Shown here: piece by piece, positions 1 through 11,266 of the stretch
How the letters are laid out: each line of letters starts with the position of its first letter
Position numbering within the stretch: the stretch's first letter is position 1
The notes under the pieces: model-generated
Told to the model about the DNA's origin: nothing
The model's database searches: none
Seen by the model: only the letters and a program-made list of their open reading frames with translations
Position numbers and translations under genes: made by a program
Assembly (NCBI GenBank): GCA_902728285.1
Contig: CACVBU010000534.1
Location: forward strand, 1,313,939 to 1,377,938
Source of the DNA: Clytia hemisphaerica
Taxonomy: Eukaryota > Cnidaria > Hydrozoa > Leptothecata > Clytiidae
Direction of reading: 5' to 3'
DNA: 64,000 bases

Positions 1-737
1 ATCGTTCTTTTATAGTTCGAAATTGGGCAAAAAATTAAAAAAAAATTTAATTTGAAGGCTATGACATACTTAAACCGATAATCCGGTTTTTAGAAATAGG
101 AAAATCCCGAATTCAGGAAAATTTTTCCGCCAAATTCGATAAATATTTTTTGGAAAATCAGAAAATGGGGAAAATATTCTGATTTTACTTTCAAAATGCC
201 GAAAAACCCAAAAATTCCGAAAAAAATAGAAATATATAGCTGATACAGATGTGACTAGCTCTCGATCCTGATTACTTTTTGGGAATTAATTTATTACCCA
301 TCTGCCTGGCCTAGCTTGAAAACAACCTTAGGCATAAACATTAAATGTTAGATAAATCATATTCCTTACTCGTATTGTGTTTTCTTGGCTCCAGAAGGCG
401 ATAACTTGTACCCAAATCAACAATTTGACATTAGAGTTCTCAAAAAACGAGTCTTTTCGAACAGAGTAAGTGTTGGTGCATTCATGACATCTCCTGAGGT
501 AAAGAAGGAGAATTCTTCACATTATATCCCATTGTACCGGGTGACTCAGAAAAAAGTATAGGGGTTTGACAGTGTAATACACTGGATTAACATTATAGTA
601 ACTAGCAATTAGCTGACCCTACGAATGCTCCTCGCAACATTGAATTCAATGATTATAGACACTTTAAAAAGCCAATTGACGATTCAAATCAACAAATTAG
701 ATCGAAGGACAACCTTTGAAAGCAAATGGATTGTATA
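1..737. other. Intergenic DNA without a gene
   Basis: AT-rich sequence with no convincing coding exon on either strand. At about 535 there is a TACCGGGTGAC word matching the termini of the elements at 4,732 and 7,484. I found no partner end, so it may be a solo terminus or chance. Confidence 0.5.
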
Positions 738-1045
738 CTTTAATCGTAGAAATTTTAGCGAGACTAATTTTAGCGTTTTAGCGAGTTTTCCCTATTTTCG
801 CTAAAATGAATCTCGCTAAAACACGTCGAATCGACAGATCGCTAAAATTTATCCCTGCGAAATTTCTGAAAATATTGTCTTGATACATTGTTATCAATAG
901 GAAGGGTTTCAGTGCAAAGAAATACTAGAACGAATATAGTCAATAATGTAATACAAGTATTCGCTAAAATTTGTCCACGCAAAATCTTTTGAAATCGTGA
1001 TTCGCTAAAAAAAAATTAGTCTCGCTAAAATTTCTACGATTAAAG
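738..1045. mobile_element. MITE with CGCTAAAA terminal and internal repeats, TA-flanked
   Basis: The ends are inverted repeats: CTTTAATCGTAGAAATTTTA at the left, and its complement, ending CGATTAAAG, at the right. TA dinucleotides flank both ends (736-737 and 1,046-1,047), as expected for Tc1/mariner-type TA target duplication. The word TTTTAGCG/CGCTAAAA recurs many times inside, in both orientations, well beyond the terminal repeat. There is no coding capacity. Confidence 0.8.
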
Positions 1046-1800
1046 TATTCGATTATCACATACGTATAATCGAAAGACTATGCTCATTCTCGAACCGAAT
1101 TGCCGAAAGCCAATTTCCCTTGGATCGCAAGTTATCGATTAGTTTCTTAAGAGTATAGATTTGATGCTTATAAGAAAAAAAGGCCATTGGGCAGTTTGTT
1201 ATAAAGTTGAAAAATACGGTCCTTATTAAAAGGTATGCTTCTGTGCTAGGTATCTAGCGCCGTCGATAACTGAAGAAACATATCAACATCTTCTGACCAC
1301 CACCGCCGCCGCAGAAAAACTATCGTAATAATATCGAAATTAATAATAAATCCACTACTTACCAACGCTTTTGATTATTTGAAAGCTCCATATCCACGTC
1401 ATATTCGTGTTTATTTCTATTTTTACATCTTCGTGACCTCGCCAAAACACCACGCTGCATTAGTTCGTACGTTAAAATTCCTTCGTCGTCGATTTGTGTA
1501 ATCAATGCAAAATTCATCTTGAAATTATTTTTGTTCTAAGTGAAGTGAAGTTCTCGTGTGTTTTTTATCCTTATATAAAAAGTTTTGGGGAATCACCTTT
1601 TCGTATGAAATCTTTTTAACCAATCAAATATACTTTTTGTCGGCCCATTCTTTTTATCTACCACCACCTGCGTGTATATTGTTGTATTAATTATCTCCCA
1701 ATTATCTGTAGATTATATACTGTAGAAACAATTTTTTCTGAACACTGTCAAAATACTACAATTACATAACAAGATAATTGCTGTCAAATAATGTCGGTCC
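1046..1800. other. Intergenic DNA without a gene
   Basis: No exon, RNA gene or clear repeat is visible in this stretch. It is ordinary AT-rich sequence with scattered homopolymers. Confidence 0.4.
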
Positions 1801-1940
1801 TTCAAAAAGCTCCAGAAGTGTGAAACTTGAATTTAGAAAGAAAGATAGAAAATTATGGAATATAATTGGTTGGAATTAGAGACACTTAGTCACCTGCCTG
1901 TCAAAGAAAAAGTTAAGCGGTTATTAATATGCTATGTAAT
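1801..1940 (+). repeat. Dispersed direct repeat, copy 1 of 2
   Basis: About 140 bp that reappears at 6,161-6,294 in the same orientation. Both copies start TTCAAAAAGCTCCAGAAGTG and end ATTAATATGCTATGTAAT, with small internal indels. The two copies bracket about 4.2 kb of transposon-rich DNA. The sequence has no coding potential. It could be an old interspersed repeat or the ends of a degraded larger element. Confidence 0.75.
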
Positions 1941-2184
1941 ATGTGGGCGTACAAGGATCTGTGTCACCGAAATACCGACGATTTTTTTTGAATTCACCGA
2001 AAAACCAACAATTATTTAGCCAAACACCGACACACCGACATAAATTTTTTCGAAACAAATGAATTCTTTTGCCGTTTTCGTGTTGTATTTTATCACCTTC
2101 TTCAACTTTCATTTGAATATTTGGCCAAAGTATTTTTTACTATATCTCTGTTCTACAGGTCTCATGACGGATATTTTCCTTTAA

Positions 2185-2547
2185 AGGCCTGTTTCCATCG
2201 ATCGCGCGAGCGTGCACGCTAGGCCAAAATTCTTAAAATAGATTTGGCCGCACACTCCGCGCGATCAATGTTTGATTTCCATAAAAAACATACACAATCT
2301 GTATGTTTACATTTTTTTGTTTACTCAGCAGTTTTTCGCTTTCTTGATTGGTTAAAAAATTGTCAATTGAGATGTGCGCTCCTGTACGCTCAAAAAAGTT
2401 GAACATTTTCAGCGTAGAAAAGAGCACAAAAGCGTACAAGAGCGTACACTTTTTGTGTACAAGAAAATTTAATTCGTGACGTCAATAGGCTATTTTAGGA
2501 AATTTTGCCCTAGCGTGCACGCTCGCGCGATCGATGGAAACAGGCCT
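2185..2547. mobile_element. 363-bp MITE with AGGCCTGTTTCC ends and TAA duplication
   Basis: Terminal inverted repeats of about 38 bp begin AGGCCTGTTTCCATCGATCG and continue through a CGCGAGCGTGCACGC stretch. The same sequence occurs inverted at the right end. A 3-bp TAA flanks each side (2,182-2,184 and 2,548-2,550), which fits the TWA duplications of PIF/Harbinger elements. No ORF of note. Confidence 0.85.
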
Positions 2548-3143
2548 TAAGTATGTATTACATCAGGCCATGCATGGGGTGATCATACGAACATGCTGAC
2601 GCATGCAACTCACTAGCAAGTGCGAAAATATCCCCGGTGGTTATTTATAAAAACTTACCCTTAAAAACGTCACAACCCGTAAGTTGGATTATATGAAAAT
2701 CTAATGTTTTGCAAGAATTTTTCAAAATATCAACTGCAGCGGGAGAATTTTTCGATTAGTTCGATTGTATGTATGTGACGTTTGAGCACCCAGGCGTAAT
2801 GCCAATTTTAATGAATGTCTGTACTTTCTGATCTGTAATAGACGTCTCCCCCTGCTAATTAAATTTTTCGAAATTTTTTTACCCAGGACATTCTCATTCC
2901 AATTCCCCCCCCCCGCTTATTATTTTTTGGGAAAATGTTTTTGAAAGTTCCTTCTTTTGCACTAATTCTTCTGTATGTAAGTTTTACATTTTTTTCCAAC
3001 CCCCCCCCCCCAGCAATTACAACTAATACTTTTTTCCATTGAGTAAATTAATCTTTTTGTGATGTTTTGATGTGATTATTTTAAATTTTCATCCTTAAGG
3101 TAAAATTTTCCTGGATCTTTAGAAAACATCGGTAACATAGGCA

Positions 3144-3430
3144 AACGGCGGCCACCCAAGGGTAATCGCGGCCACTTATTTTAGAGGCTAAATTTCACAC
3201 GTTTTTAAGTGGAAAAAAGGAAAGATTTTTTATAGCTTTGGAAAGCTCAGGATTTCTAATTTCCAAAATTACTATACCTACATACAAAAAGTCTGAGACA
3301 AAACTCAATTATTCTCAGCCCAAAATCTTTTTAAACTTTTCAAAAAGTGAAATGCAAGGGCATCTTTCTATTTTTTCCAAGGGTGGCCGCGATTTTCCTA
3401 CGAATTTTGCAACCATACATGTTGCCGTTC
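3144..3430. mobile_element. Probable MITE with GCGGCCAC repeats
   Basis: AATCGCGGCCAC near the left edge (about 3,164) is mirrored by GTGGCCGCGATT at about 3,384. CCAAGGG words sit beside both, and a second GCGGCCAC lies at about 3,149. The outer limits and target duplication are unclear. Confidence 0.45.
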
Positions 3431-3837
3431 AATGACTTTTAAAACTTATAAATTGCTTGGTTTTAAAAACAATTGAACCATTCGATTACTGATGTATTTT
3501 ACTATACTCAGCCGAATTTTCTAACGAAACAAACAAAGAGTCTTGGAGAAATCCTGACGTTTGTACAAAAATCCAATGGAGGCAGTTATTTCACTTTTTT
3601 GCATTTTTTCAACATACCCCAAAGAAATCTCGCCTAACCGCCTCTAAATCTTCTTCTTTTAGAAAATCAAAACAGAATTGAAAAATCTTTACTCGTTATC
3701 CTGGGATTACGTTTTTAGTGACCCTTATTTTTTGACTGGTCAGCGGTTGATAAAAGGTTTGCGCGATACGTCACCGCCTGTACGGTGACGTCATCAATTC
3801 CAAATTTTTCCTGTGAGGTCCTTTCAAGGTACAGTAT

Positions 3838-4236
3838 ATGGCCCGCCCAAAACGGAGACGGCCCCCAAAACGAAGGTTTTCATTAAAATGAAAATTCTGA
3901 CTTGTAGATTTATCAGAATCAAACGATTTTTGTTTATTTTGAAAGAATGATGGTTATACTTAAAAATGAGCATGTTTTTGCTGGTTTGAGACAGATTCAA
4001 AATAACATATTTGCGTCTAAAGGAAATATTTTAACACCTAAATTAGATAAAAATTGCATATAACTCACTCTAGCTCCTTGGATATTGAAAATAAGTTATG
4101 AAAACGTGGTATAGGAAACTTTCTACATCTAATGACGTTCAGAAAATGCAAAAACTATGTTCAAAATTTTGTATTCATATCTTAAAGATATCTCGAGAAA
4201 TCGCTAAAGTTTCAAACCTCCGTTTTGGGGGCCATT
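3838..4236. mobile_element. MITE-like inverted repeat with GGCCCCCAAAACGGAG words
   Basis: The left end carries two tandem versions of GGCCC(C/G)CCAAAACGGAG. The right end carries the complement CTCCGTTTTGGGGGCC. The roughly 350 bp between them are AT-rich and non-coding. No secure target duplication was found. Confidence 0.55.
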
Positions 4237-4731
4237 AGAAAAAAGCTACCTATCTTTAAGCGATTGAAAAATATTGTTGAAATTGAAAATTTTGAAAAAG
4301 AACTTCCAGGAAATAAAGTAGAGATGTAAAAGATTTTCATGCAGCAAAAATTTTTGTAAAATCTCTTTTCCTCTAGATTTGAGAGAAATTTCAAATTTGA
4401 TCGCCGTTTTTGGGAACACATACTGTAAGGCCCATTCCTGCAAAGTTTCACGATTAAAACCCAACTAGATCATAAGTTATTAAAGCCTGGTGGAAAACAC
4501 CCTCCCTCCCCCTTAGGGATACTACTCTCAAAAAAGCTTAGGGTAAATAGGGTTAAAGTTATGTATATACCTGTACAATAAAATATAAATTCACAGATTG
4601 CTAAAGAAAGAAATCGAGCGAAAATAGGAATTTTGAAATAATAAACTAACTTATTGCTACACGGTGTTTCATGCTATGCAATCGTCAGGCAATTGGTTGC
4701 GGTTTTTTTTTTGCAACCATATATACCTGTA
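4237..4731. other. Intergenic DNA without a gene
   Basis: No exon or clear repeat is visible here. Confidence 0.35.
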
Positions 4732-5579
4732 CCGGGTGACCCACGAAAAAGTTCGGACAGTTTTCGGCGTCTCGAGGCCGAAAAAATGTCTCAAAGTGCT
4801 TGAAATTTTAATATGTAGAAAGTAGATATTCTAACTTAAAGTTTGAGCTATTACTTTTTAAATTTGACCCACAAGTTCCCTACTTATGAGCTTTTAAAGT
4901 CAAAATTCACTTTTCGGAAAGAGCGAAATTACGTCAAAAAAGAGGTATCAAATTGTTTTATTATCAATCAATCAAGCAATGTCGTTAAAAGAGCATGTTA
5001 GATATTTTTATTCAATTTTAAAACTTTTTTTAGATTCTTTACTTTCACAAAGTTTATTAACAAGTTATTCGTTTAGAAAAGAACCACCACCATGCACTCT
5101 CTAGCATATTCCAGGCAAACCCACACTTTCTGTTCTTTCATTTCATAAGACGCGACATTTTCATGAAGAGGCAAATTTTGCCTATTTGCAAAATATTTTT
5201 GATAAAAATATTTACAATAAATTTATATAAATCTACTTCGTTGTTAATTTATTACTTTCCAAACTTTAATTACCTACAACACTAATTAACGACGTCGTAA
5301 AACATCAGCCCCACATCAGCACACTCGAAAAACACAATGTTAAAGAAAACAATTATAATTTGATACTTCATTTTTGACGTGTTTTTTCACTTTCCAATAA
5401 TTGAATTTTGACTTTAAAAGCTCATAAATGAAGAACCGCTGAACCAAATTTAAAAAGTAATAGCTCAAAGTTTAAGTTAGAGCATCCTCTATCTTTTAAA
5501 AAAAAGATTGAGTTTATATTACTTTTATTTCAGACCCTAGCCAACGAAAACCGTCCGAACTTTTTCGTGGGTCACCCGG
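4732..5579. mobile_element. 848-bp element with long TIRs ending CCGGGTGACCCACG
   Basis: The terminal inverted repeat starts CCGGGTGACCCACGAAAAAG and stays recognisable for about 190 bp on each side. TA flanks both ends (4,730-4,731 and 5,580-5,581), consistent with TA target-site use. No transposase is encoded, so this is a nonautonomous Tc1/mariner-like MITE. Related termini occur at about 535 and at 7,484-7,679. Confidence 0.85.
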
Positions 5580-6160
5580 TATATAAACAACAAAAAGATG
5601 AAAATGACTCGCTCAAAAATGAAAATATTATTTATAAACACATATTATTATCCATAAAGCGGTCATTAAGTAAGCCATTAAATATTCGAACGGTGGGCGG
5701 TATTGAAAGGTTCTATGACTCAAATAGTCATACCCGCGCTGAGAAAAGGCGTCGCGCTTCAGAGGGCTAAAATATCAATAACCGCCCTGGTTATAGGGCG
5801 ATAACGTCATTTGCAGCCCGCTCAGAACTTTATTGAAGTCGTTGCATTGAAGCGAAAAGACTAAACTAACTCCGCTTCGCGTCGGGCCCAAATGACACTC
5901 TCGGGCTAATAATCAAACTGCGCGGGCAGAAAATAACAACAACGACCTCAAACCGAATGCTATTGTTATATTATTCCGAAGGAATTCAGCTTTGAAGGGG
6001 TTATTTAACAATTTTTATGGGGGGAACATGGATTTATCGGACTTTATCGTGCCAAAATTTCAAGTTTTATTTTACACACGCGCGAACAAGGAATGGTGTG
6101 AGTTGTTTCAAAGTATAACATTAAGAATAACACTCTCCCTTTGAAACGGCTCTTCACATT
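5580..6160. other. GC-richer intergenic stretch
   Basis: The 5,690-5,940 part is richer in G+C than its surroundings (CGCGC, GGGCGG, GCCCGCTC words), which suggests an old inserted repeat. No ORF or inverted ends could be supported. Confidence 0.35.
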
Positions 6161-6294
6161 TTCAAAAAGCTCCAGAAGTGTGAAATAACTTGAATTCCAA
6201 TTCCAATTATGGAATATAATTGGTTGGAATTAGAGACACTTAGTCACCTGCATGTCAAAGAAAAAGTTAAGCGGTTATTAATATGCTATGTAAT
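6161..6294 (+). repeat. Dispersed direct repeat, copy 2 of 2
   Basis: Second copy of the repeat at 1,801-1,940, same orientation, with a few substitutions and indels. It lies about 200 bp upstream of the ISXO2-like gene and could fall within its promoter region. Confidence 0.75.
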
Positions 6295-6496
6295 TGCACC
6301 CCAATAAAAAAACTTCCCTTTCTTCCCTGCCCAACTTATTTACACGATAAACAATAGTAAACGATTTTACTAGTTACCAGGCTTAATGATTTGAGGATTC
6401 CCAGGATTCGAAAATTACTATTTATTTGCATGTAGTGGATTTTTGAACTAGTAATTGGGATCTAGTAATTTGTTCAAGTAGTATCACGGTAACATA

Positions 6497-8891
6497 ATGG
6501 CAGCGAATGCAGTACATCGGGGATTCATGCAAAGATGGGGTGCCCTACTTTTTGGTCGTGATAAGGCAGCAATTATTCACTTTCTGCAAGCTAGAAGTTT
6601 GATTTCTGTGCGAAAAGATTGTCCAAATTGCCAAAATCCAATGCACATGGAAAGAGATGCAAGATGCACTGATGGTTACCGCTGGTAAGACTATTTAATT
6701 TTTTTGTTAAACAGTTTTTGTTTTTTTTTTGGTTTATTTTATTGGTCTATTTTAGCCATTTCAGACCGTTTTAGCCCCTCTTCGGGGACTGTAACTTCTG
6801 ATACAAGAAAGATATGAAAAATCTGACTGAGCACAGATTTGAAATCACCAAAGTTTAAATATATTCTAAAAAGTATTACAGTACTTCATGATTTCTAAAT
6901 CAGTAGAAAAAATCTTCATTTTTTCTTCTTCACTTTTCATCTCCATTTTTCAAATTTCAAAAAATTTTAAATCTATTAAAATATTCTGCAAAAAATTATC
7001 TTTCCAACGGTGTATAACTTTTTAATATAGAATGAATGGGTGCTGAGATAATATCAAAAAAAATAAAGTGTCCACATAATTTTGAGACAGACTATACAAG
7101 GATTTTAAGATTTTGATTAGAATTGGAAAATTTTATGGTACATTTTCAGGAGATGCAACCGACCATGTCGGAAAGCACTGCGAATCAGGGATGGTACAAT
7201 CTTCTCAGACTGGAAAAGAAAATCGCTACCGGACCTTTTTTTAATTATATATTTGTGGTCGAAGAAGATAAGCTGCGTGAAAGTAGTCAATATTGTGCGA
7301 ATCAACAAGGACCATGTAATTCAAATGTTTCAAAAGTTAAGAAGAGTGTGTCAAAATGATCTTCAAAGGAACCCCATCCGGGTTGGTGGTGGTGGCGCAA
7401 ATTTTGTCGTTCAAATTGACGAAAGCCAGTTTCATCACAGACGAAGGGTATAATTTGATCAATTGATTTTGAGCTGTAAGGTACCGGGTGTTAAAAAAAC
7501 GGAACAAGTTTGAAAAGTTGTGAAAAAATTTTACAAATGCTATCGACTTAATTTGTTAGGCTAACTTAAATTTTGAGTTTTTAAATTTGCTTTATTCGTT
7601 CAAAAGTTATGAAGAAAAACGACAAATTTTCTTTTAAAATAACATCAAAAAGTTTTTCCGTTTTTTTTAAACACCCGTGTAGTTCATAAAATTTTAAAAT
7701 TTTAAGGATATCAGAAGATTTAGATATCCAACGTTGTTTGGAATTTTATTATTCTCGATGATTTGAAAATTTGAGAAGATTTCTAAAAGTCTCGAAAAGT
7801 CAAGAACAGCGCCGAGTCTCGACCAAATTTTATCCGTTCTTATAAAATAGTGTGCGCCTTGAGAGTCTTTAAACATGCATAAACAAGTATTATTTTCATT
7901 TTTAGGCTGGAGTAGGACGCGTTGCCCAAAATCCGGTATGGGTTTTTGGCTTGGCCGATACGAGGTTTGTACCCGCCAAAGGATATATGGAAATTGTACC
8001 AAGGAGGAATCGCGCTGTTTTGACTGGGGTGATCAATCGTGTCCTAAATGCCAACAGCATTATCCATAGCGACGAATGGAGGGCATACATCAATCTCCCA
8101 CAATTCGTTCCAAATTGTATTGGCCATGACACGGTTAACCATACGTACCACTTTGTAGATCCTCAAACAGGGGCTCACACGCAGGTAAGCGATAATTACT
8201 ACTCTTTAGAAGTTTGAAATTTGTCTTCAAATTTCTCATATATTTCTGAACGGATCAAAAGTTACAGACCAACAAGCTAGAGTTAAAATGGCAAAGATGG
8301 GCGAAACGGGCCAGCTTTTTGGAGCTATAACTTTACATAAATCAAGTTAAGATTATTTCGTTAGAAACCTATTTCTTATATTTTTAGAATATAGAGTCAT
8401 ATTGGAACCGCTTCAAATTGAAAATCAAGGCTATGAAAGGGATCAGGCGTGTTGATCTTCAAAGTTACATGGACGAGTTCATGTGGAGGTAACTAAAAAT
8501 TTAATAGTTTTTAGAAATTATGTTTAAAGGTTTTGTTTTTGTTATGTAAAGTTTTCGTTTGCTAACTCAGCTTTTTTTAAATTACAAGCTATTTTGTATT
8601 GAATAGACACAGATGTTTAGCAATTTTCGATCGAAAACCAAGAAAATTCAAAATATTTGTTTATCTCAGCGAAAAAAGACAATATGCCGACTCTGGTCTA
8701 ATATGAAATATATGCCCAATCTGAGACAGAGTTACTTAAGCTAATACAAAGCCTTTATTTTATCCAAAAATAATTTAAATAAACTCTGTTAACTATTGAC
8801 TGTCTTGTTTTATTACAGAGATTGGTACGGACTTGACCAGCCATTCGACAACATCATCGCTTGTATTAATATCGACTACCCCCAAACATGA
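6497..8891 (+). CDS. ISXO2/IS1016-like (Merlin-type) DDE transposase protein, five exons, intact
   Basis: Predicted exons: 6,497-6,684, 7,150-7,447, 7,906-8,184, 8,388-8,488 and 8,819-8,891. All junctions are GT-AG, the phases agree, and the total is 939 nt, or 312 residues. An N-terminal zinc ribbon is visible (C42-P-N-C45 and C65-N-R-P-C69). Next comes the DDE/RNase H-like domain of the ISXO2 family. Candidate catalytic acids are D153 (VQIDESQF), D218 (IIHSDEWRAY) and E258 (NIESYWNRFK). The start is set by the first ATG before the zinc ribbon. The length matches full-length IS1595/Merlin transposases. There are no stops or frameshifts. I found no terminal inverted repeats around it, and the introns are unusual for an active DNA transposon. 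It could be a domesticated host gene or a recently captured autonomous copy. Family membership is clear; the present function is inferred. Confidence 0.88.
7484..7679. mobile_element. 196-bp MITE inside intron 2 of the ISXO2-like gene
   Basis: The ends CCGGGTGTTAAAAAAACGGA and the near-complement CCGTTTTTTTTAAACACCCG are flanked by TA (7,482-7,483 and 7,680-7,681). It is related by its CCGGGTG start to the 848-bp element at 4,732. It begins 37 nt into the intron. Confidence 0.8.
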
Positions 8892-9327
8892 TTTTGATGT
8901 TGCTCCAGCTATTTTGTTTATTCCCTTGTATATATATTTTTATAGTACTTTTTCAACATGTGAAAAAAAAGTTGAAAGTTGAACATCTTTGTCCATCTTC
9001 TTATTGAAATAACCATAAAACTTCAAAGTGGCCTAAATACTTGTAGCTTGAGAGTTAGACAATCGTTTTGGTACCATTAGAAGGCTATTTTTATTCTCTT
9101 TCTAAAAGCTTCCAGTATATGCCCCCTTTAAATTAAGCGGTCAGGAGTTATCACCAAAAGTCTGTGGTTGGTATTTTGCATTATTCTGGACACATAAACT
9201 AAACACGTCTTCCGATTTTAAAGGGTTAACATTGTCAGAGCTCCGGATAGATTTTAGGTATACACGGGGTAGATGATATTTACTTGTGGTTTTGGACCTT
9301 AGAAAGGTTATTTCCTTAACATTGGAC
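8892..9327. other. 3' flank of the ISXO2-like gene
   Basis: No exon is visible after the stop codon. The 3' untranslated region of the gene should lie here, but I see no canonical AATAAA close to the stop. Confidence 0.4.
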
Positions 9328-9512
9328 ATTGGGGGACATTGTTAAACTGAGTCAAGGGGGCATTTTTAAACCGAGTTAAGGGGACATTGTTAGGGAACAT
9401 TCTTGAACTGAGTCAAGGGGATATTCTTAAACCGAGTTAGGGGACATTGTTAAATTGAGTTAGGGGACATTGTTAAACTGATTTAGGGGAGATTCTTGAA
9501 CTCAGAGTTAAC
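9328..9512. repeat. Degenerate minisatellite of GGGGACATTGTTAAACTGAG units
   Basis: Six to seven imperfect tandem units of about 22-30 bp built on GGGGACATT(G/C)TTAAACTGAGT, with variants. It immediately precedes the larger 22-bp array and shares the word GTTAAAC with it. Confidence 0.75.
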
Positions 9513-9589
9513 TTTTTTCTATTGTTTAAATCCGCTAATTTCGCCATTTTTTATCCGTTGGCATGAGATTTTCAGTAACGAGATACTCT

Positions 9590-10248
9590 ACAGTCTTGGT
9601 TGAATCGTTAAACAGTTTCGGGTGAATCGTTAAACAGTTTCGGGTGAATCGTTATACAGTCTTGGGTCAATTGTTAAACAGTCTTGGGTGAATTGTTAAA
9701 CAGTCTTGGGTGAATTGTTAAACAGTCTTGGGTGAATTGTTAAACAGTCTTGGGTCAATTGTTAAACAGTTTCGGGTCAATTGTTGAACAGTTTCGGGTG
9801 AATTGTTAAACAGTCTTGGGTCAATTGTTAAATAGTCTTGGGTCAATTGTTAAACAGTTTCGGGTGAATTGTTAAACAGTCTTGGGTCAATTGTTAAACA
9901 GTCTTGGGTCAATTGTTAAACAGTCTTGGGTCAATTGTTGAACAGTTTCGGGTGAATTGTTAAACAGTCTTGGGTCAATCGTTAAACAGTTTCGGGTAAA
10001 TTGTTAAACAGTCTTGGGTCAATTGTTAAACAGTCTTGGGTCAATTGTTGAACAGTTTCGGGTGAATTGTTAAACAGTCTTGGGTCAATTGTTAAACAGT
10101 CTTGGGTCAATTGTTGAACAGTTTCGGGTGAATTGTTAAACAGTCTTGGGTCAATTGTTAAACAGTCTTGGGTCAATTGTTGAACAGTTTCGGGTGAATT
10201 GTTAAACAGTCTTGGGTCAATTGTTAAACAGTCTTGGGTCAATTCTTA
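9590..10248. repeat. 22-bp minisatellite with 66-bp higher-order structure
   Basis: About 30 tandem units of GTCTTGGGTCAATTGTTAAA plus CA. Variant units (GTTTCGGGTGAATT, GTTGAACA) alternate so that the right part repeats every three units (66 bp). Because 66 is divisible by three, the minus strand is open through 9,982-10,242 as a repeating 22-residue peptide. This is a by-product of the repeat rather than a gene. Degenerate units continue to about 10,405. Confidence 0.9.
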
Positions 10249-10261
10249 ATCTGGTGGAGGG

Positions 10262-10405
10262 CAGATCGTTGAACAGGTGGGCAGATTCTTTATCTGGAGG
10301 GGAGTACATTCTTTATCAGGTTTGGGGCAGATGCTTTATCAGAAAGGCAGATTCTTTAACAGTCTTGGGTCAATTGTTAAACAGTCTTGGGAGAATTCTT
10401 TAACA
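10262..10405. repeat. Degenerate tail of the minisatellite
   Basis: Imperfect units with ATTCTTTATCTGG and ATTCTTTAACAG words, ending in three recognisable CAGTCTTGGG units. Next to it, at 10,455-10,500, lies a small inverted pair of GAATTCTTTATC and GATAAAGAATTC. Confidence 0.6.
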
Positions 10406-10639
10406 GTTTTAAGTGCTTTTTTTCAATAAATCTGGTCAGTAAAATCATCGTTGGGCGAATTCTTTATCTGGCTCGAAAACTGATAAAGAATTCAACCAGC
10501 GCCCACGGAAACCTTACCTGATCCCAAAAATCAAATGTACAGAGATATTTATATTTACAACATGATAAACCATCGGGTTTGTTTCACACCTTCAAATAAA
10601 CAGTATAGATATGTATAAAAACAATGGGCTTTTATAGAA

Positions 10640-10855
10640 ATTGCCCGTGCCCACCCCTGTTGAGGATATCGGACATCCAGGGGGGTTTAATGCTATCGGC
10701 AGATATCCATGAGGTAGGACCTTATTAGAGGGAGAGGATATCTGGATATCCAGGGTGTAGAGGACAAAATCCATGGATATCCTCAGGTCGGGTTATCCAG
10801 AGGTGTCTTTATTTCCAAGCCAGACATCCAGGGGGTTGTGGGACTAGAAAAAAGG
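10640..10855. repeat. GGATATC/ATCCAGGG word-rich repeat
   Basis: GATATCC/GGATATC and ACATCCAGGGGG occur repeatedly in both orientations. CCTGTTGAGGATATCGGACA near the left edge partly mirrors GGATATCCTCAGGTC at the right. It is probably a short palindromic element, with no coding potential. Confidence 0.5.
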
Positions 10856-11266
10856 AATTCTACAAGTTGGTCAAAAGCGATCTCCGCAAAACCTTTGACA
10901 TCTGTTGAAGAAGATTGAACAAATTGAAGTCGTAACGAGCATGTTATTACTGTATTTTTTATGAATTTCAGATTGAAACATTCTCGCTTATCTCTCAAAT
11001 AGACTAAAATGCAAAACAAGGCAAAAATTAATTGGGTTTCACTCAGTACAGGCTTCTTATGAAATGGAAAAATCAAAACTCTTTCGAATGAAACTTAATA
11101 ACCTTCGACTGGCAATTTTTCTTTTACTGGGTTCTGTTTAAAATAAATAAAAATGGGAAACTTGACGAACTTGATGGTGTTTTTTAGAAATTTCCACTAT
11201 CCCGCCATAGATACCGAGACTAATTAATTTTACATATCTCTTGGTAAAAATCTGAAAGCCTTTGTT
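10856..11266. other. Intergenic DNA without a gene
   Basis: Only short spurious reading frames are present. It lies downstream of the minus-strand gene ending at 11,267 and probably includes that gene's 3' untranslated region. Confidence 0.35.

Noticed and set aside
9982-10242. Open minus-strand frame with 22-residue repeats, resembling a repetitive protein
   Set aside because: It is created by the 66-bp period of the minisatellite. There is no start context or splice structure, and no homology that I recognise.
9590-10248. Possible CRISPR-like array because of regular short repeats
   Set aside because: The units are contiguous with no unique spacers, and the genome is eukaryotic. It is a minisatellite.
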